A stretch of 64,000 nucleotides of DNA. Source: Seriola aureovittata (taxonomy: Eukaryota > Chordata > Actinopteri > Carangiformes > Carangidae). Made by a program: the position numbers and the translations under genes. Numbering within the stretch: position 1 is the first letter of the stretch; each line of letters starts with the position of its first letter. Under the pieces are notes generated by a model. That model searched no databases. It was given only the letters and a program-made list of their open reading frames with translations, and was not told where the DNA came from. This document shows, one piece after another, positions 10,501 to 22,559 of the stretch. The stretch spans positions 5,952,501-6,016,500 of the forward strand of contig NC_079368.1 of assembly GCF_021018895.1 (NCBI RefSeq), read 5' to 3'.

Positions 10501-12671
10501 ATCTGTTGGTTTGTCACTACAATTGATCCCTTTAACATATCATTATATATCACATATTCACTAATCCATTGTTAATATATTAAATATTGATTAGCGTAGC
10601 TATAATTTGAATAGGTTTATGTCCACCAACAGATTTTCATCAATAAAAACAGTGATCATTGTTCCTGCCCTCCTACACCAACACAAGTACAATAACATGT
10701 TTTCATTTTGGTCAGATAAACACTTTATTATTGATATACAGTATGTTGCCATTTCTAGTAGTTGTATATTCCACTTTAGAAGGCACTTCTCAATTACATT
10801 TTAGGACTCACTGTCAAATTGTCATCACTCTATCTGTCACGATTGAAAATAAATAAAGACCTGGAAATTACCTGTCACCGCTTGTTGACAGCACAGGTTT
10901 GGTTTGTTGTGACAACAGATAGCGGAGCAAATAATAAAATGTGAAGTACACACCATGATTTCCAGTTTATGAAGCAACGCGACCAACAACGTAAACAAAA
11001 ACACAAAGCTGACAGAAAACCATTTTCTATAATTATTTTCCACTTAAAAATATTTCTTTGTTTTGTTTAAATTATATTATTATACAGACATCCTCATATA
11101 TTTATTAGTCTAGTTTGTTAGAGTTAGACTTAAAATGTCATTGAAAACAGAATCGGACACCACTGCTCTAATTACAAGTATTCTGTTTTGTAGTGATTGG
11201 CAGTTAAAAAAGGAGGAAAGCTTCCCTTTGAAAAGCTGGGTAAGCTTTGTTTGTCTCTAGAGAAGACATATCACAGCTGTCTTCTTTCTTATTTAAACTG
11301 TAGTTTGTTTGCAGCCAGGGAACATACAGATTCCATCCAGCTGTACGGTACTTGTCTACAGCTGTGTGGGAGACTCTCCCTGCTTCTGAATCAATGACCA
11401 ATTCAGTTTCATGCACCACGCTGACATTTAACCAACAGAGGCAGAAAGGTTAATGGAATTCCATATGTACGCACAGACGGCCTGTACAGTGGCTGATTGT
11501 ATCTCAATGCTACTTAGCAGAAAAGCCAAACTAAAGGGAGAAAATCCTCCTCCAGCTAAGCCGTATATCAGCACATTCACACACAAGGCCCACTGGATGG
11601 GAGTGCATTAGATTAGCTTCTTTTGTCTGTCAGTCTGTCTACCACTTACCTTCTCACCTAATACTCTGTCTGGTTTTCAAATCTCTGTCTCCCTAACTGT
11701 CATTTTTCCTCTGACTCTGCCACTTTGTTGGTCCTGGTTCATCTTTCCCTCGCTGCTCTTCATCTTCTATCTCTTCGTTTTCCGTGTCTGCAGTCCATAT
11801 GTCTTCCTTGTTGACTTTCTGTTTGTCTGTCTGCCTGCGTATCTGCTTGGCCTTGTATCCAATCTGTCTGTCTGCCACCTCCGTGCCTTCTCTATCTGTC
11901 AAGTCTGTGCAGCAACACAAGAAGACATAACACCCATCCGATCATGATCTAATCATTCAACCAACCTCTTCCTCCACCTTCTCTCCCTCCATTGCCGTTT
12001 AACTTATCCGCTAAAAAAGTGACTCTCAATAAAGCATCAGCATTATGAGAATGTCTCTGATCTCCTGGTTTCACCTGATGCAATTTCAGCTCATGAGAAT
12101 GGCTGGAATCAGCACAGAAAAATGGAGGCAGTGTTTGCTGCCAACTTTGTCGAGCTCCAGTAGCCGCTGTGATGAGAGCGAGGTAGACACTGGGCCCTGG
12201 CCACTGTAATGCAGCTGGATAGCTTATACATAAACACAATTACCCAAACACAAGGGACGGGTGCTCACCCTGCTGCTCAGATCTACTGACTGGCGGGAGA
12301 ATGGACTGGACACAGCCAATGATGGGGATACACACAACCACATGTTTAGGGAATTACAGTGGCCATTAGGCAAATCCTGAATGTAAGTAGAAGCTAAAGA
12401 TGGATAATGGGTAATACAGAGCGCTTCAAAGGTTACACATCAGGCAACACAAGAAGCCCACAAAACAGGGGACACATGCAGCACAGGTTACACAACAGGA
12501 AATAAACAGGATGCAACAAAGCATTATGAACCTGCAACTTCATTTACAACCTGCAACAAATGATTTACTGCTTGAAGCAAACAACACAAATAGGGACAAG
12601 AGGGCTGTGTTTCTGTAACTTAACACTGTTTGGACTGTGTGTAGCCAGCAATGTAATAATATATCATTAGT
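10501..12671. other. Single-copy DNA, no gene seen
   Basis: AT-rich at first, then of more balanced composition after 11150. The segment at 11640-11920 is pyrimidine-rich with many CTGT/CTTC words. The open frames here carry no recognisable domain. Confidence 0.55.
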
Positions 12672-13160
12672 CCAGTGGAGGAAAGTACGTACTTACTGCA
12701 GTACTGTGCTTAAATACTTGAGTATTTCCATTTTAAACTACTGCATGAACTTCAAACTTGTTTATAACTGGACTTCACTTCAATGATCTGAGAACTTTAC
12801 CAGTTACTTTTCAGATTCAAATTTTACATAGAAAACTTATAATGAGTTTCTAAAATAATATACTGTTGATGGTTGAGCTATAAAATATTAACATATATAA
12901 AGTATGGCAGTTAGAATTAGTTCCACCTGAGGGACAACATCAATAGTAATGTTATAGTAATAATATAGCATAATATAGTATATGATAAAAATAATAATGA
13001 TACATTTTATTTATAGGCACCTTCCAAGGCACTCGAGGACACCTTACAGCACACAGTAAACTGGTGTAATTGTGCTGCCTAATGAGTACATTTACTTTTT
13101 TACATTGTAAGATTGCAACTTTTACTTAAGCAACAGATCTAAACACTTCTTCCACCAATG
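12672..13160. mobile_element. hAT-type MITE, copy 1
   Basis: The left end 'cagtggaggaaagta' and the right end 'cttcttccaccaatg' are inverted versions of the CAGTGGTGGAA terminus of a very common fish hAT MITE. Internal phrases such as 'tacttgagtatttccatttt' and 'gtacatttacttttt' also fit. Flanking 8-mers TCATTAGT and TCATTTGG agree at 6 of 8 positions and may be a decayed 8-bp target duplication, the size expected for hAT. A (taa)-rich piece and a short block near 13000-13050 ('cattttatttataggcacc') are not part of the MITE I recall and may be a later insertion. There is no coding capacity. Confidence 0.75.
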
Positions 13161-14119
13161 TCATTTGGATTGGTTACAGTGGCCAAAAGCCTCAAGTGTA
13201 GCTTCAGACTAACTGTACCTGTAGAAAAGCTAATACAGAAACATTAAGAGACAAAGGGAAGTGGATTCAGTGAAATTCAGCTAGTGTCATTTTTTTGCCT
13301 TTAAGGCCAGTGTGTACTTCAGCACCACAGTTACTTTAATGACCATGTTCTTTGCACAAGTGTTGAAGTGCACAAGTTCTACATGTGTAATGATCCTTCC
13401 ATGTGATTGACCTGGATTTAACTCATTCATATGCCATTGCTGCTACAGGATAATTGTTTTTAATGTTAACAGTGAAGACTGAATACACTTCTTCTAAAAC
13501 ATAAAATTCCACAGAATATTGTTTTATAATTACCAGATAAAGTTTCAGATTCACCTCTCTCCTACGCTTGCTTGTTATGGCTTACTTGCCCACACATGTG
13601 ACCTTTCTGTTTTTCTCTAGCGCTCACGCTCTCTATCTCCGTCTCTCTCTCTCTCTTTGAATGTCTCTCTTTAAAGTTTCAGTTAAATGATGCTAAAATG
13701 GCCTGGTCCTTTCTTTTATCCCTTAACCCTTGTGGAGCCTCTTGGGAGGCATTCAAAGAGGTTTGGGGCCTGTCGCTGCCTCATGGTTATAAAGTCCTGC
13801 TGTATTTACTGTTTTAAATAAAGCTCAGATCAATGTGTGCCCTCTACTTCACAATTTGATTTGATAGCTTCATTAAGGGCAGTGGCCTTTGAGTGTTTGA
13901 TTAGTATAACAAACGTTTGTAAGGCGTCAGTTTGACACAGCAGTGTCCACCAAACATACAGTAAGCATAACTTCCCGGACCTTGAGACAGCGCGCAAAAT
14001 CAATTGTCAAAAGCTGTAAAACCTTCATGCAAACACTTACATCAGAAGTTACAGTCACACTCTGTTAAGTCACTGTTTTACCACAGACGTGTGCTGTTAT
14101 GTTTTTTAGCCAAGGTAGC
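13161..14119. other. Single-copy DNA, nothing recognised
   Basis: No gene is visible. There is a short CT-rich stretch at about 13630-13660. Confidence 0.55.
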
Positions 14120-15045
14120 AACATTGTTCAGTGGTAGTGTTGGCTGGTCATTCGGTCCACAGACAGACGTTCATGTTCCCCTCAGGATGAATAGCAATAA
14201 TAATTGTGATCTTTCCATCTAGTGCCAACATCAGGTCAAATATTCAATTAGTCCTGATATGTTAAACTTAGGTGATGTATACAGTAAACATTAGCCAGTA
14301 CCTGCTTAACATTAGAATGCTGACTTTAATATTGTGAGCATGTTAGCATGCTGAAGTTATCAGTACTTTGATTTATGACTAAATACCTGCAAAGCTAATG
14401 ACATTCCCATCTGCTTCAAACGATGTTTAATTGGTGCAAATTAGCATGTTTGCATACTAACACACTAAATTGAAACGGTGAACATGACGTCCCAGTTTGT
14501 CTGGGAATGTCCCAGTTTCAAGTTGGGTGTCCCAAGTCTCAACATATATAAATAACACTAAAATGTCCAGGTTTTCAACTTTCACTACCCAACTGTCCTG
14601 GTTTTCACCACAATTACAAAAAGAAATCCAATATAACATAGAGACAATTATTATGTTCTGTGCCACTCATTATTACCTAACCCATTATAAAAACATGAAC
14701 AATGCACCATGCCTGAACACTGATTGTATGTGTCAGTCAATTAATATGTCATTGTCAAGGCCGTTCCTACCTATGAGTCCTAGTCAAACGTCATAGGCTA
14801 TGACGCAGTGAACAGTTAGCTGTCACGCTGAGGAGACAATCGGTGAATGCTGCGTTTATGGAAAGTTTATGCTGCGTTTATGGAAAAACAATTATTTCAG
14901 CTTAAAGCGCTGAAATAATTGTTTCCAATGATGATGATTACATAATACCCACTAAAGCATCATCATCAGCATGTTAGCTTGCTAAAGTGTGCATTTAGCT
15001 TTGCTATAGCATCATAGCATGGTCGTAGCCTTTTTCTTAGATTGT
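14120..15045 (+). repeat. Rearranged copy of dispersed repeat E with an unrelated insert
   Basis: Repeat E is a common teleost sequence whose hallmarks are 'catgttcccctcaggatgaa', 'accaaatacctgcaaaacta', 'atgacattcccatc' and GTTAGCATGCTAA words. Here the first block is at 14165-14260. A block that should come last (gtaaacatta..gcatgttagcatgctg) lies at 14283-14355, and the middle block follows at 14365-14485. About 470 bp of non-E sequence then intervenes, and E-like text resumes at about 14968 (cagcatgttagc). I infer a duplication or rearrangement plus an insertion. Confidence 0.6.
14847..14924. repeat. 18-bp direct repeat adjoining a 16-bp perfect hairpin
   Basis: The 18-mer beginning ATGCTGCGTTTATGG occurs at 14847-14864 and again at 14869-14886, separated by GTTT. 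Its second copy runs directly into a perfect inverted repeat. The arms are 14886-14901 and 14909-14924 (16 bp each, AAACAATTATTTCAGC and its complement), with a 7-base loop. Three more base pairs (TGG/CCA) are possible outside a 2-base bulge. The following T run expected of a bacterial-type terminator is absent, and no such role is expected here. Confidence 0.9.
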
Positions 15046-15941
15046 GACTCATTATTTAGCTCCTCTTTGGCCACCAATTTTTTTTAATCTATTACCTTGT
15101 GCAGCATTAAAGACAAATCTAGGAATAAAAGTCTGACCTAGGTTTCTTGAAGGTGACCAGCAGGTACACCCAGATCCCCCCACCAGTAATTTGTACATTA
15201 GATAGGGGTAGTTTTTTGAATAGGAAGTCATTAGTAGATAAGTCATGCGATGAGGGGTTTTATTACCTGCACACATCTCAGTCACACATTGTTACTATAC
15301 TGTACTATGCCACTAAATTTATTACTCTACTTTCTCATCATGGCACCACTGCTTCTTTAAAATCCACCCCCAAAAAAAGGAAAGAAAAAGCACACAGTAC
15401 CTGTTTTTTCTAAATTTATGACATGGTTACTGAGATGAGATAAGAGCTACTATAGTGGGTCTTATCTCAGACAGCAGCTTGTGGTCTTCCTCTGTGTTAA
15501 ATGCCACCATGAATTATATTCCTTTCCCTCTACATTGTCCAGCCATTTGCTTTTCCTCTGGCAGTTTCAACTTTTTTTCCACTCTGTACACAATAAAGAG
15601 CTGAAAAGAAATCAGCTGTGGCCACTGTCTTCACATAAATTAAATATTTATTTTATCTGTAATATTATGGCAACCTAGCTGCAACATACCATGGCCCTTT
15701 TTCAGTTCCTGAAAAGTGAGTTCTCTTTTGTGTCAAAGCAATGGAAAATATTTCATTCATTAAAATATCATTCACTGTTTGGTCTTCACAGAGGAGCTGT
15801 TAATGTGAAGTGTGTGAAGGACTGAATTGTAAAACACCAAATACATGATGTGTCTGAGAGATAATTGCGCCGACACACAGCATGAACAACCAAGAAAGTT
15901 TGTGAGACATGCTGTACAAGGACAAGTAGACCTTGCATACA

Positions 15942-15942
<1 letters not shown>
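15046..15942. other. Single-copy DNA, nothing recognised
   Basis: No gene and no recognisable repeat. Confidence 0.55.

Positions 15943-16012
<70 letters not shown>
15943..16012. repeat. Perfect CA microsatellite, 35 units
   Basis: Seventy bases of uninterrupted CA. All open frames over it on either strand are repeat translation. Confidence 0.98.
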
Positions 16013-16013
<1 letters not shown>

Positions 16014-17324
16014 CACTCCCTCTCCGCTCACTGACTCAACCTACAGGAAACAACAAAGCAGCTGAAACAAAAACCTGGTTGTTCAAGAAGAAAGGATGAA
16101 GAGAGGGCGCAGTAAGGCAAGAACACAAAGATGGGGGAGGATGGGGATTGGGGGGCCGTTCGCTTTTAGGGGCAGCTTTTCTGTTTATGCTATATTCCAT
16201 CTGTATCGTGTTACAGCTTGGTGCCTGTGTCGGCAGAGGGGGCTTAACTAAAAGAGTCAAAGGGAGAGCGAGAGAGGGAGAGGCCCAGCAGGGAATACCA
16301 GGTCACAAAAGATTTACTTCACCCCTGTCCAGAAACCAGTTTTTCAAGCAAGAACAATACAGGCAGTAGAAAAAGAAATGGAGCTAGATAGGCAGGGCCA
16401 GGTGGGGGGGGGGGAGGGGGGTTGTAGGTGGAGGATTGATGACACAGTAAGGAGAAATATATAGAGGAGGAAAAAAAGGTAAGGAGTCCCAGAGTTCAGT
16501 CTCGGGGGGGAACTCGCGGCTGGCGTTGGCTTCAAAGCGTTTCGAAATTGAAAAAGCGAATTGAGAGCAGGATGGGATGAGATGGAGGGGCGAGAGGGAG
16601 CGAAGGAGGCAAGCCACGAAGAGAGAGAGAGAGAGAGAGAGAAGAAAGGGAGAGACAAAGAAGAAGTGGGGAGGGGGGGGAGAAAGGTGAGGTTCCCCAA
16701 GAATGAGTTCTGCATTTGAATCTGAAATTGGAAACAGAGTGGCAGGTCACTGCTCGGCATTGCAGCTAATGCTACTATCTGTCTATGAGAGTGTTCTCTC
16801 TCTCCTCCTCCTTTCCCCCTCCTCCTCCTCCTCTGTGTTCTGAGCAGTGCAGATGGTGCAGTGTTCGCCCGCAGATATTAAGAAACCCAGGAGACCAAGC
16901 GCGTGAGAATGTTCTCCATTCTCTGCTTCCTCTCCAGTCATTCAGCAGCACACTCGTACTCACCAGAGAGCCATGCATGCAGGCTGCAAGTATCACTCAA
17001 ATAGCTTGGGGGATGAGTCCTATGATCTCCACTGTTTTACACACATAATGAACATATGCTGGTGGTGTAACTATTTGAGCACAAATGCACATACGCAGGA
17101 GCACACACACATTCTCTTACACACAAGCGTGCACAAAGGCGCTGGAGTCTCGTGCCTCTGCTGGTAACATGCAATTATGTGGCTATGATGTCATTGATTT
17201 TCTGCATTGGTTGGAAGCTGCACAATGCCGAACGATTAGAGAGCGCTGGAAAGTGCCTCGCTGTGTGGAATACTAATACACTCATTTGTGAGCAGTGGCT
17301 AAAAGGGAAATGTTTTTCCATGCA
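16013..17324. other. Purine/pyrimidine-skewed low-complexity DNA
   Basis: This stretch contains a G-rich run at 16404-16421 (12 Gs, one A, then six Gs) and a GA microsatellite at 16619-16645. It also holds a G8 run at 16673-16680 and a CTC/CCT tract at 16799-16836. The open frames on the minus strand are poly-Ser/Pro/Leu translations and are rejected as genes. Confidence 0.75.
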
Positions 17325-17350
17325 CCCCCCACCCCCACCCCCCACCCCCC
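17325..17350 (-). other. Four C runs: G-quadruplex motif on the minus strand
   Basis: C6, C5, C6 and C6 are separated by single A residues. On the minus strand this is four G runs with one-base loops, an ideal G-quadruplex motif. On the plus strand it could form an i-motif. Confidence 0.9.
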
Positions 17351-17390
17351 TTGCTAATGTTTACCTCTGCAGAGTTGAGACTGAAGGGAA

Positions 17391-17424
17391 GACCGACCGA
17401 CCGACTGACTGAGTGACTGACTGA
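17391..17424. repeat. GACC/GACT tetranucleotide repeat
   Basis: GACC units grade into GACT and GAGT units. Similar runs of GGTC/GACC occur inside repeat E in other fishes, but the flanks here do not resemble E. Confidence 0.85.
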
Positions 17425-18629
17425 TTGGCAGGCTAACTTAGCCCTGACAGACACGTCGGATCCTGGCTGCCTAATAGGCAGATAGATCGGCCCCAGGGCC
17501 CCGTGTGGACAGAGAGGAAGAAGAGGAAGAGAAAATAAACAAAATGGGGAAGAAAGGGAATGATAGGCTGTCCGCACTAAAAAGCATTGATGGGTTTCAT
17601 TCCAAATAAGATATCCACCTTTTGAGAAAAAAATGTGACAGCTACTCTCACAAAATGATTGATAGTGCAAAAGGAAAACAAATAATTGGATTTCCTGAAG
17701 GGTAGCAGGTAAATAAAAGTCTCAGAGTGTAACACTTTACTTGAGTGTATGATCAGTGCTTCATGATCACAGCATGTCATAAATGCCTGAATGTTTTATT
17801 GCGCAAATATAAGGTAAACAGCATCGTGTTACCATAAAAGTTATTTCACTAAGCTTGTTTATATTGCCGGGAATCCACACCAGTGGTTTTAACAGCTGGA
17901 TAAACTCCTTATAATTAATCACAAACACAAATTTCAAGCCTGCACTGTAATTCTTTGCCTTAAGATATGGCTGGATTGTTTGAAAATGAAACCCTCAATT
18001 AAAAAAAAGGCAGCGCATGAAATCAAAAAAATATATTAATAAAAATGGATGCTGCAGAGGCCGAGATCTCCTGAGTGTTATTCCCCAACATGAGTCAAGC
18101 TCCAAAAATGCTGACGCCTACTATTCCTATAAAGCAACATCGTAGCATTCAAAAGCAAAAAGAAAAAAGAAGAAGAAGAAGAAAGCTGTAAAGCATTTTT
18201 CTGAATGGCAGAAAGGACTCTTTCTATTAACAACATTTTAGCCACTGTGTCCAGTGAAAATTTTAGATAATCTGGAAATAATAATAATCTTGTGTGTGGG
18301 AGAAGCCAGCAGGTCGTCAGCTAGGCCAGAGAAATGCCACAGAATTCTCCCCTCTGTTATTTTCGATGGGGTGCACGCATATTGTTTCAAAAGGCATTGT
18401 GGGATTCCATGCACCACAGGATTGATCTATGATGTGAAAAACATTTTATTCAGATTAGGCATAAATTCAAGTGGAGGCCCTGCAGTGATTTGTTTTGAAC
18501 CGACAGGCAGGCTGAGGCACTGCACCTTTAAGATTCCCCTCAAAATGGTGTATCATTTTATTTTTCAGTCTACACGTCCCAGCCAAAATGTAATGTTTAT
18601 CCGTGAGTATTTTAACTAGAAAATGCACT
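17425..18629. other. Single-copy DNA, no gene seen
   Basis: The 121-codon open frame at 18254-18619 has no recognisable domain. The segment at about 18340-18590 is not repetitive and could be a conserved non-coding element. An AAG run lies near 18167-18183. Confidence 0.5.
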
Positions 18630-19040
18630 ACTCATCACATTCAAAGCGTTAAATGGCCTCGCTCGAAATTATATCAAGGATTTATTAACCCCACATGTGC
18701 GTGGGCGTTTACTCAGATCAGCGGAGGGAGCTCTGCTGGTTATTACAAGGTGTCGGCTGGTGACTGAAGGTGACCGGACCTTTGCTGTCAGAGCCGCCAA
18801 ACTATGGAACAGTCTCCTAACTGAGATCAGACAGGCTACATCTGTAGTGTCTTCTTAAAAGATTATTTTATTGAGAAGCTTTTATGAATGTTTAATAATA
18901 TATTTTTTTTGTGTGTTTTATGTAACTTACTTCTGTTTAATGATGTTTTTGTTTTTCTCTTCTTTTTGATTGGTTTTTAAATTCCTTTTTCTTCTCTTTG
19001 TTGAGAAAAGTGCTATATAAATAAAGTCTATTGTTATTAT
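18630..19040 (+). mobile_element. LINE 3' end, L2/Maui-like, 5'-truncated
   Basis: The segment holds the end of a reverse-transcriptase polyprotein (18640-18858). It is followed by a T-rich 3' untranslated region that ends in 'gagaaaagtgctatataa' and 'ataaagtctattgttatt', a 3' tail typical of L2-clade LINEs in fish. The 5' truncation is the normal outcome of target-primed reverse transcription. Confidence 0.82.
18640..18858 (+). pseudogene. LINE ORF2 C-terminal fragment
   Basis: A continuous frame of about 73 codons reads FKALNGLARNYIKDLLTP, then LLRSAEGALLVI, then EGDRTFAVRAAKLWNSL and TEIRQATSV. This is the classic end of an L2-type ORF2, with its 'ALNGLAP-YI--LL', 'GDRAF--AAP-LWNSLP--IR' pattern. 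The frame closes at a TAA in SVVSS; the LINE frame normally continues with FK--LKT-LF, so one frameshift is likely. The lack of stops in 73 codons makes this the best-preserved LINE coding piece in the window, pointing to a younger insertion than the others. Confidence 0.85.
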
Positions 19041-20573
19041 GTGTGATACTGAGTTATTTACAAACCACTGTTAAAAGGGATTTGTTGAAAAAGTGTGAGG
19101 ATCATAGCTGTCATATTATTTTTTTGTGCATTTAGTTTTACAACTTCAAGCTTCAGTAAAATCACCCTCAACATGTAGTGCAGTCTCCTGAGGTTAGTCT
19201 GTCTAGCGTTGCAGTGTGATGCATCTGTCTTGCTCAGTCAGTGGTGGTTCATGAAATTTAGTCTTAACTTAGGATGACCATATTTTCAAACCCCCAAGCC
19301 TGGACTGTTTCCATGTACTGCATGTCCATGCTTGCGCACATCTATGTGCTTATGCATGCACCATAGGCAATTTCTAGCAATAGCTGGGTATCTCAAGAAG
19401 GAAAGAGTACGCTTCCTGGAGCTGTTTAGAAAAGGCTGACTGTCTTTGGCATGAGAGCTAAGCGAGGTGCTGTACTGAAGGTCTACTTTGCTACTTTTAT
19501 TGGACTTAACCTTCGACATCAAGCCTAAGAGGAGCCCAACAACAGTAACAGCACAGTCGGCAGGATGTAGAGACGAGATATTTCCACGCAATACCGAATC
19601 TCCAGAGAAGTCAGGTAATTATTCTTAAGTACAAGAAAATGAATGAGTTGCCACCTACCTCCCACAACCAGTGTTTGCTCACAGCCAGCTCTGCACTGCC
19701 TTCTCCAGGGGAAAGAGAGCCACCAACATTACTGAAGGAAATGAGGAAGGAATAACAGACAACATTATGTATAAGGAGCTACTATGATTCTGCATAAATA
19801 ACTGTATATTTGGCAACTGATGTCTTGTCAACTGTCAACAAACCCAAGAGGTTTGTTTTCCCTTGTGTTTCTCTTTTATTCTTATTTAATGACATGTACA
19901 TTTTCTATGCTTCACCTCATGTTTGCTTAATTTCAAAGTGAAAGAAAGCAAAAAATACGTGTATGTGACAAATAACTATGACCTTAATATTGACATTATT
20001 ATATATACATATATACATTATTCCTACAATATCTTATGAAAGTTGTGTTTGAAAGTGTGTGTTTTTTTTCAATGTTTTCCCTTTGCACAAAATATCTATA
20101 ATGGTAAGATAGGGGACTGAGGGGAAATCAGGGAAACTTGGAGTAAAAGCAATAAAACGGGCCAAAGCACAGGTTTAAAAACTTTACAGGGTGAAAGACT
20201 CAAAGGTTGCTTTGTTCTCCACTACCTTCATTCATTCTCTCTACGCTTGTCTCTAAAAGGAATGAGAAATTATACAACTATTATGAAGCAAATCACAAAT
20301 ACTGAAAGCCAGCACAGTTAAATCTCCTCTACCAGGCCTATACTCAGTCTGTCATCTGCATGCCAATAAATGCCTCTGGATATTATTTTTAAAGGATGAT
20401 TTATTTTTTCATTATGCAGATATTGAAAGGTAAGTTATTGCAATTTCTTATGGCTCTATAAATGTCTTTGGACTGTATACCATATTATTACTGTTACCAG
20501 ACAATCTGCTATTAAGGTTATGTGTATTACTACAGAAATTATTTGATCAAACAGAAAAGTTGGTAATGTTGAG
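19041..20573. other. AT-rich single-copy DNA, nothing recognised
   Basis: No gene or repeat is recognised. There is a short ATATAC-rich stretch near 20000-20020. Confidence 0.55.
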
Positions 20574-20958
20574 TTAACGGAGCCATATGTAAGTTTTGCA
20601 ATTGCTACATAGCTAACGTTAGCATTAACAGCTGTTCACCAATCTAGAAGAAATATTGCAAGTTCAGCATCAATCTTCATTCCTTTCCTCAGCAAGAGCT
20701 GCCTCCACCAGTGGAAAGCAACACCAATGTTAACAGCTAGTCCCAGTCCCGCTGGACTGTCTCGTCACTCACCAACAGCGAGTCACTGTAGGGTCCAGAC
20801 TCCCCTGAAGATGTAGTGCTGCTCAGAGGGCATATTATAACCTCTCATTTTGTAAACGCAATGATGGCTGAAGCTCTTGGTAAGCGCCAATCACCAACAC
20901 TGCTCCAGGCAAGAAACCATATTCAGGGACAGAGAAAACTTGCATATAGCCCCTTCAA
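20574..20958. mobile_element. TTAA-type MITE family B, copy 1
   Basis: The element begins TTAACGGAGCCATATGTAAG and its right end, reverse-complemented, reads TTGAAGGGGCTATATGCAAG. These terminal inverted repeats match over about 24 bp with five or six differences. TTAA (left) and a mutated TCAA (right) fit the piggyBac-type target site. A shortened inverted relative lies at 55045-55355, sharing 'gctaacgttagcattaaca' and 'gaaagcaacaccaatgtta'. There is no coding capacity. Confidence 0.8.
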
Positions 20959-21159
20959 TGCTACAGCTAAACAATGTCGTCATGGTTGAAGAAATCCTTT
21001 GGTCAATGTTAAGCCATGAAAGTTGGAGTGCAACTTGTCAGTGCTCCTTCTGAAAGAGCAGCCCAAACAAGTCTGGCAGCCTTTTTTTTGTGCGATTTGT
21101 TATTTACTAAGTTGAACTATAGTCCAGGTAGAACAAAATTAATGATTTAGAAACTTGCG

Positions 21160-22030
21160 TGTGGGAGTGGACATAAGGAGAACACTTTCTTTTGACTACA
21201 ATACCCTAAACCTAACCCATTTTATTAGCAACTGTATTAATGTGCTTGGTCCATATAGGTGCCTGTCAAGAACTAGGCCCAACAATTTAGTTTTGTCCAC
21301 CTGTCGCACGGGTTCATCAGATATAGATAGCTTCAGTTTAGGCCTATTTGTTTTAATCCAATCATATATCATATTCAGCCCACAAGACAACTTCATGTAA
21401 TTCTTGGCATGTGGCATGTGGTTGCTGCATAGAATACAGAGGAATCATCAGTGTACATGACCATCTCCATAACCTTGCTAAGCACAGGAAGAATACCTAT
21501 ATGTCTTCTCTTTGGCCCACTGAAAGGTAACTTATTATCCTTAAGCAATGAATGATTTTTCCATCTTTCCACACTCTAGCATACACCCCACTTAGCAGAC
21601 ATCTATTCAATATGTGACATGAGGGACCTGAAATATAATCAGCAGTGATGCTTGGCATGTTACTGTCAAGAATGTCTATGCCTACGCAGCTTTATTGAGG
21701 AAGAGTCTTTAACAACATTTTAAAATCGCTTTCTTTACTTACCAGTTCACAAGGGTTAGAATGAGTCCCAACAAGCGTCTGCCTCAGATTGTTCACCACA
21801 TTTGTAAAGAAGTTAATAGTTAGCAATATCCTGGGGTCTAGTTAAAAGCATACCATCCGATGACAGAAGCACATACACTTTTCTTGCTATTCTAATATAC
21901 CAATCTTTTTTGTCTGTTTAATAGTATTAATTACTTTTTTTTTGTCAAGTGATCATTGACAAATCTTTTGTCTGATTGTCTATGTACAACTTTGGCTCTT
22001 TCTTAAGGAAAATTAGCCTTTCTACTATAT
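21160..22030 (-). pseudogene. LINE ORF2 reverse-transcriptase remnant
   Basis: Minus-strand pieces in several frames give SDGMLLTRPQDIANY, then NNFFTNVVNNLRQTLVGTHS, then NRCLLSGVYARVWKDGKII, then DNKLPFSGP and ILPVLSK. Next comes MYTDDSSVFYAA, which holds the (Y/F)xDD-type active-site box, and then WIKTNRPKLKLSIS and DKTKLLGLVLD. The order is that of a non-LTR RT, but the stretch between LSK and the TDD box is far too short, so an internal deletion removed most of the palm. Multiple frameshifts make it clearly dead. Confidence 0.8.
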
Positions 22031-22559
22031 TAATATATACAGTATATGACTGATACATGGTGATGACGTATGATCTGTTTAATTAGTGAAAACAAAAATT
22101 ACAAGCATTAATTAACGATAATACATTTATTTTCCTTAGGCAGTTACTGGGCATGAATTCAAATCTACAAGCAAATATATTTCACTGTTCTCATCTGAGA
22201 CTCAGTCATATCACATAGTTGAATGGGATAGTACCAGCAATAGCATCAAGAGGCCTAAAGCAGCAACCCACCACTACTGGTTTCAGCTGGGATACATGCA
22301 CTCAAACCTACAATGCTCCTGCTCCATTCAGCATGAAATCAGGTCGTAGTTTAACAGGAAGACGGCCCGTCCCTGTCCCTCCTGAAGAGGGAGAAACAGC
22401 AGAGTTCCGATGAATCTAGATGAGTCTCAGATACGTTGATATATGAATGGAATTAACAAGCACCAGATTATTCAAATCGTGCATCCTGTTCCAAATGCTG
22501 CAGATGTGCATATGTGCAATTACCAAATGTTTGTTAGAGAGATGTAGAGGGCTCAATGT

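Noticed and set aside
15943..16012. CRISPR-like array or other spaced repeat
   Set aside because: Plain dinucleotide repeats with no spacers; the sequence is eukaryotic.
16344..16760. 138-codon minus-strand open frame
   Set aside because: Poly-Ser/Leu/Pro translation of a GA/GGG-rich tract; overlapping frames are also open.
18254..18619. 121-codon plus-strand open frame
   Set aside because: No recognisable domain, no splice context, and a composition typical of chance. It lies just before a LINE tail.
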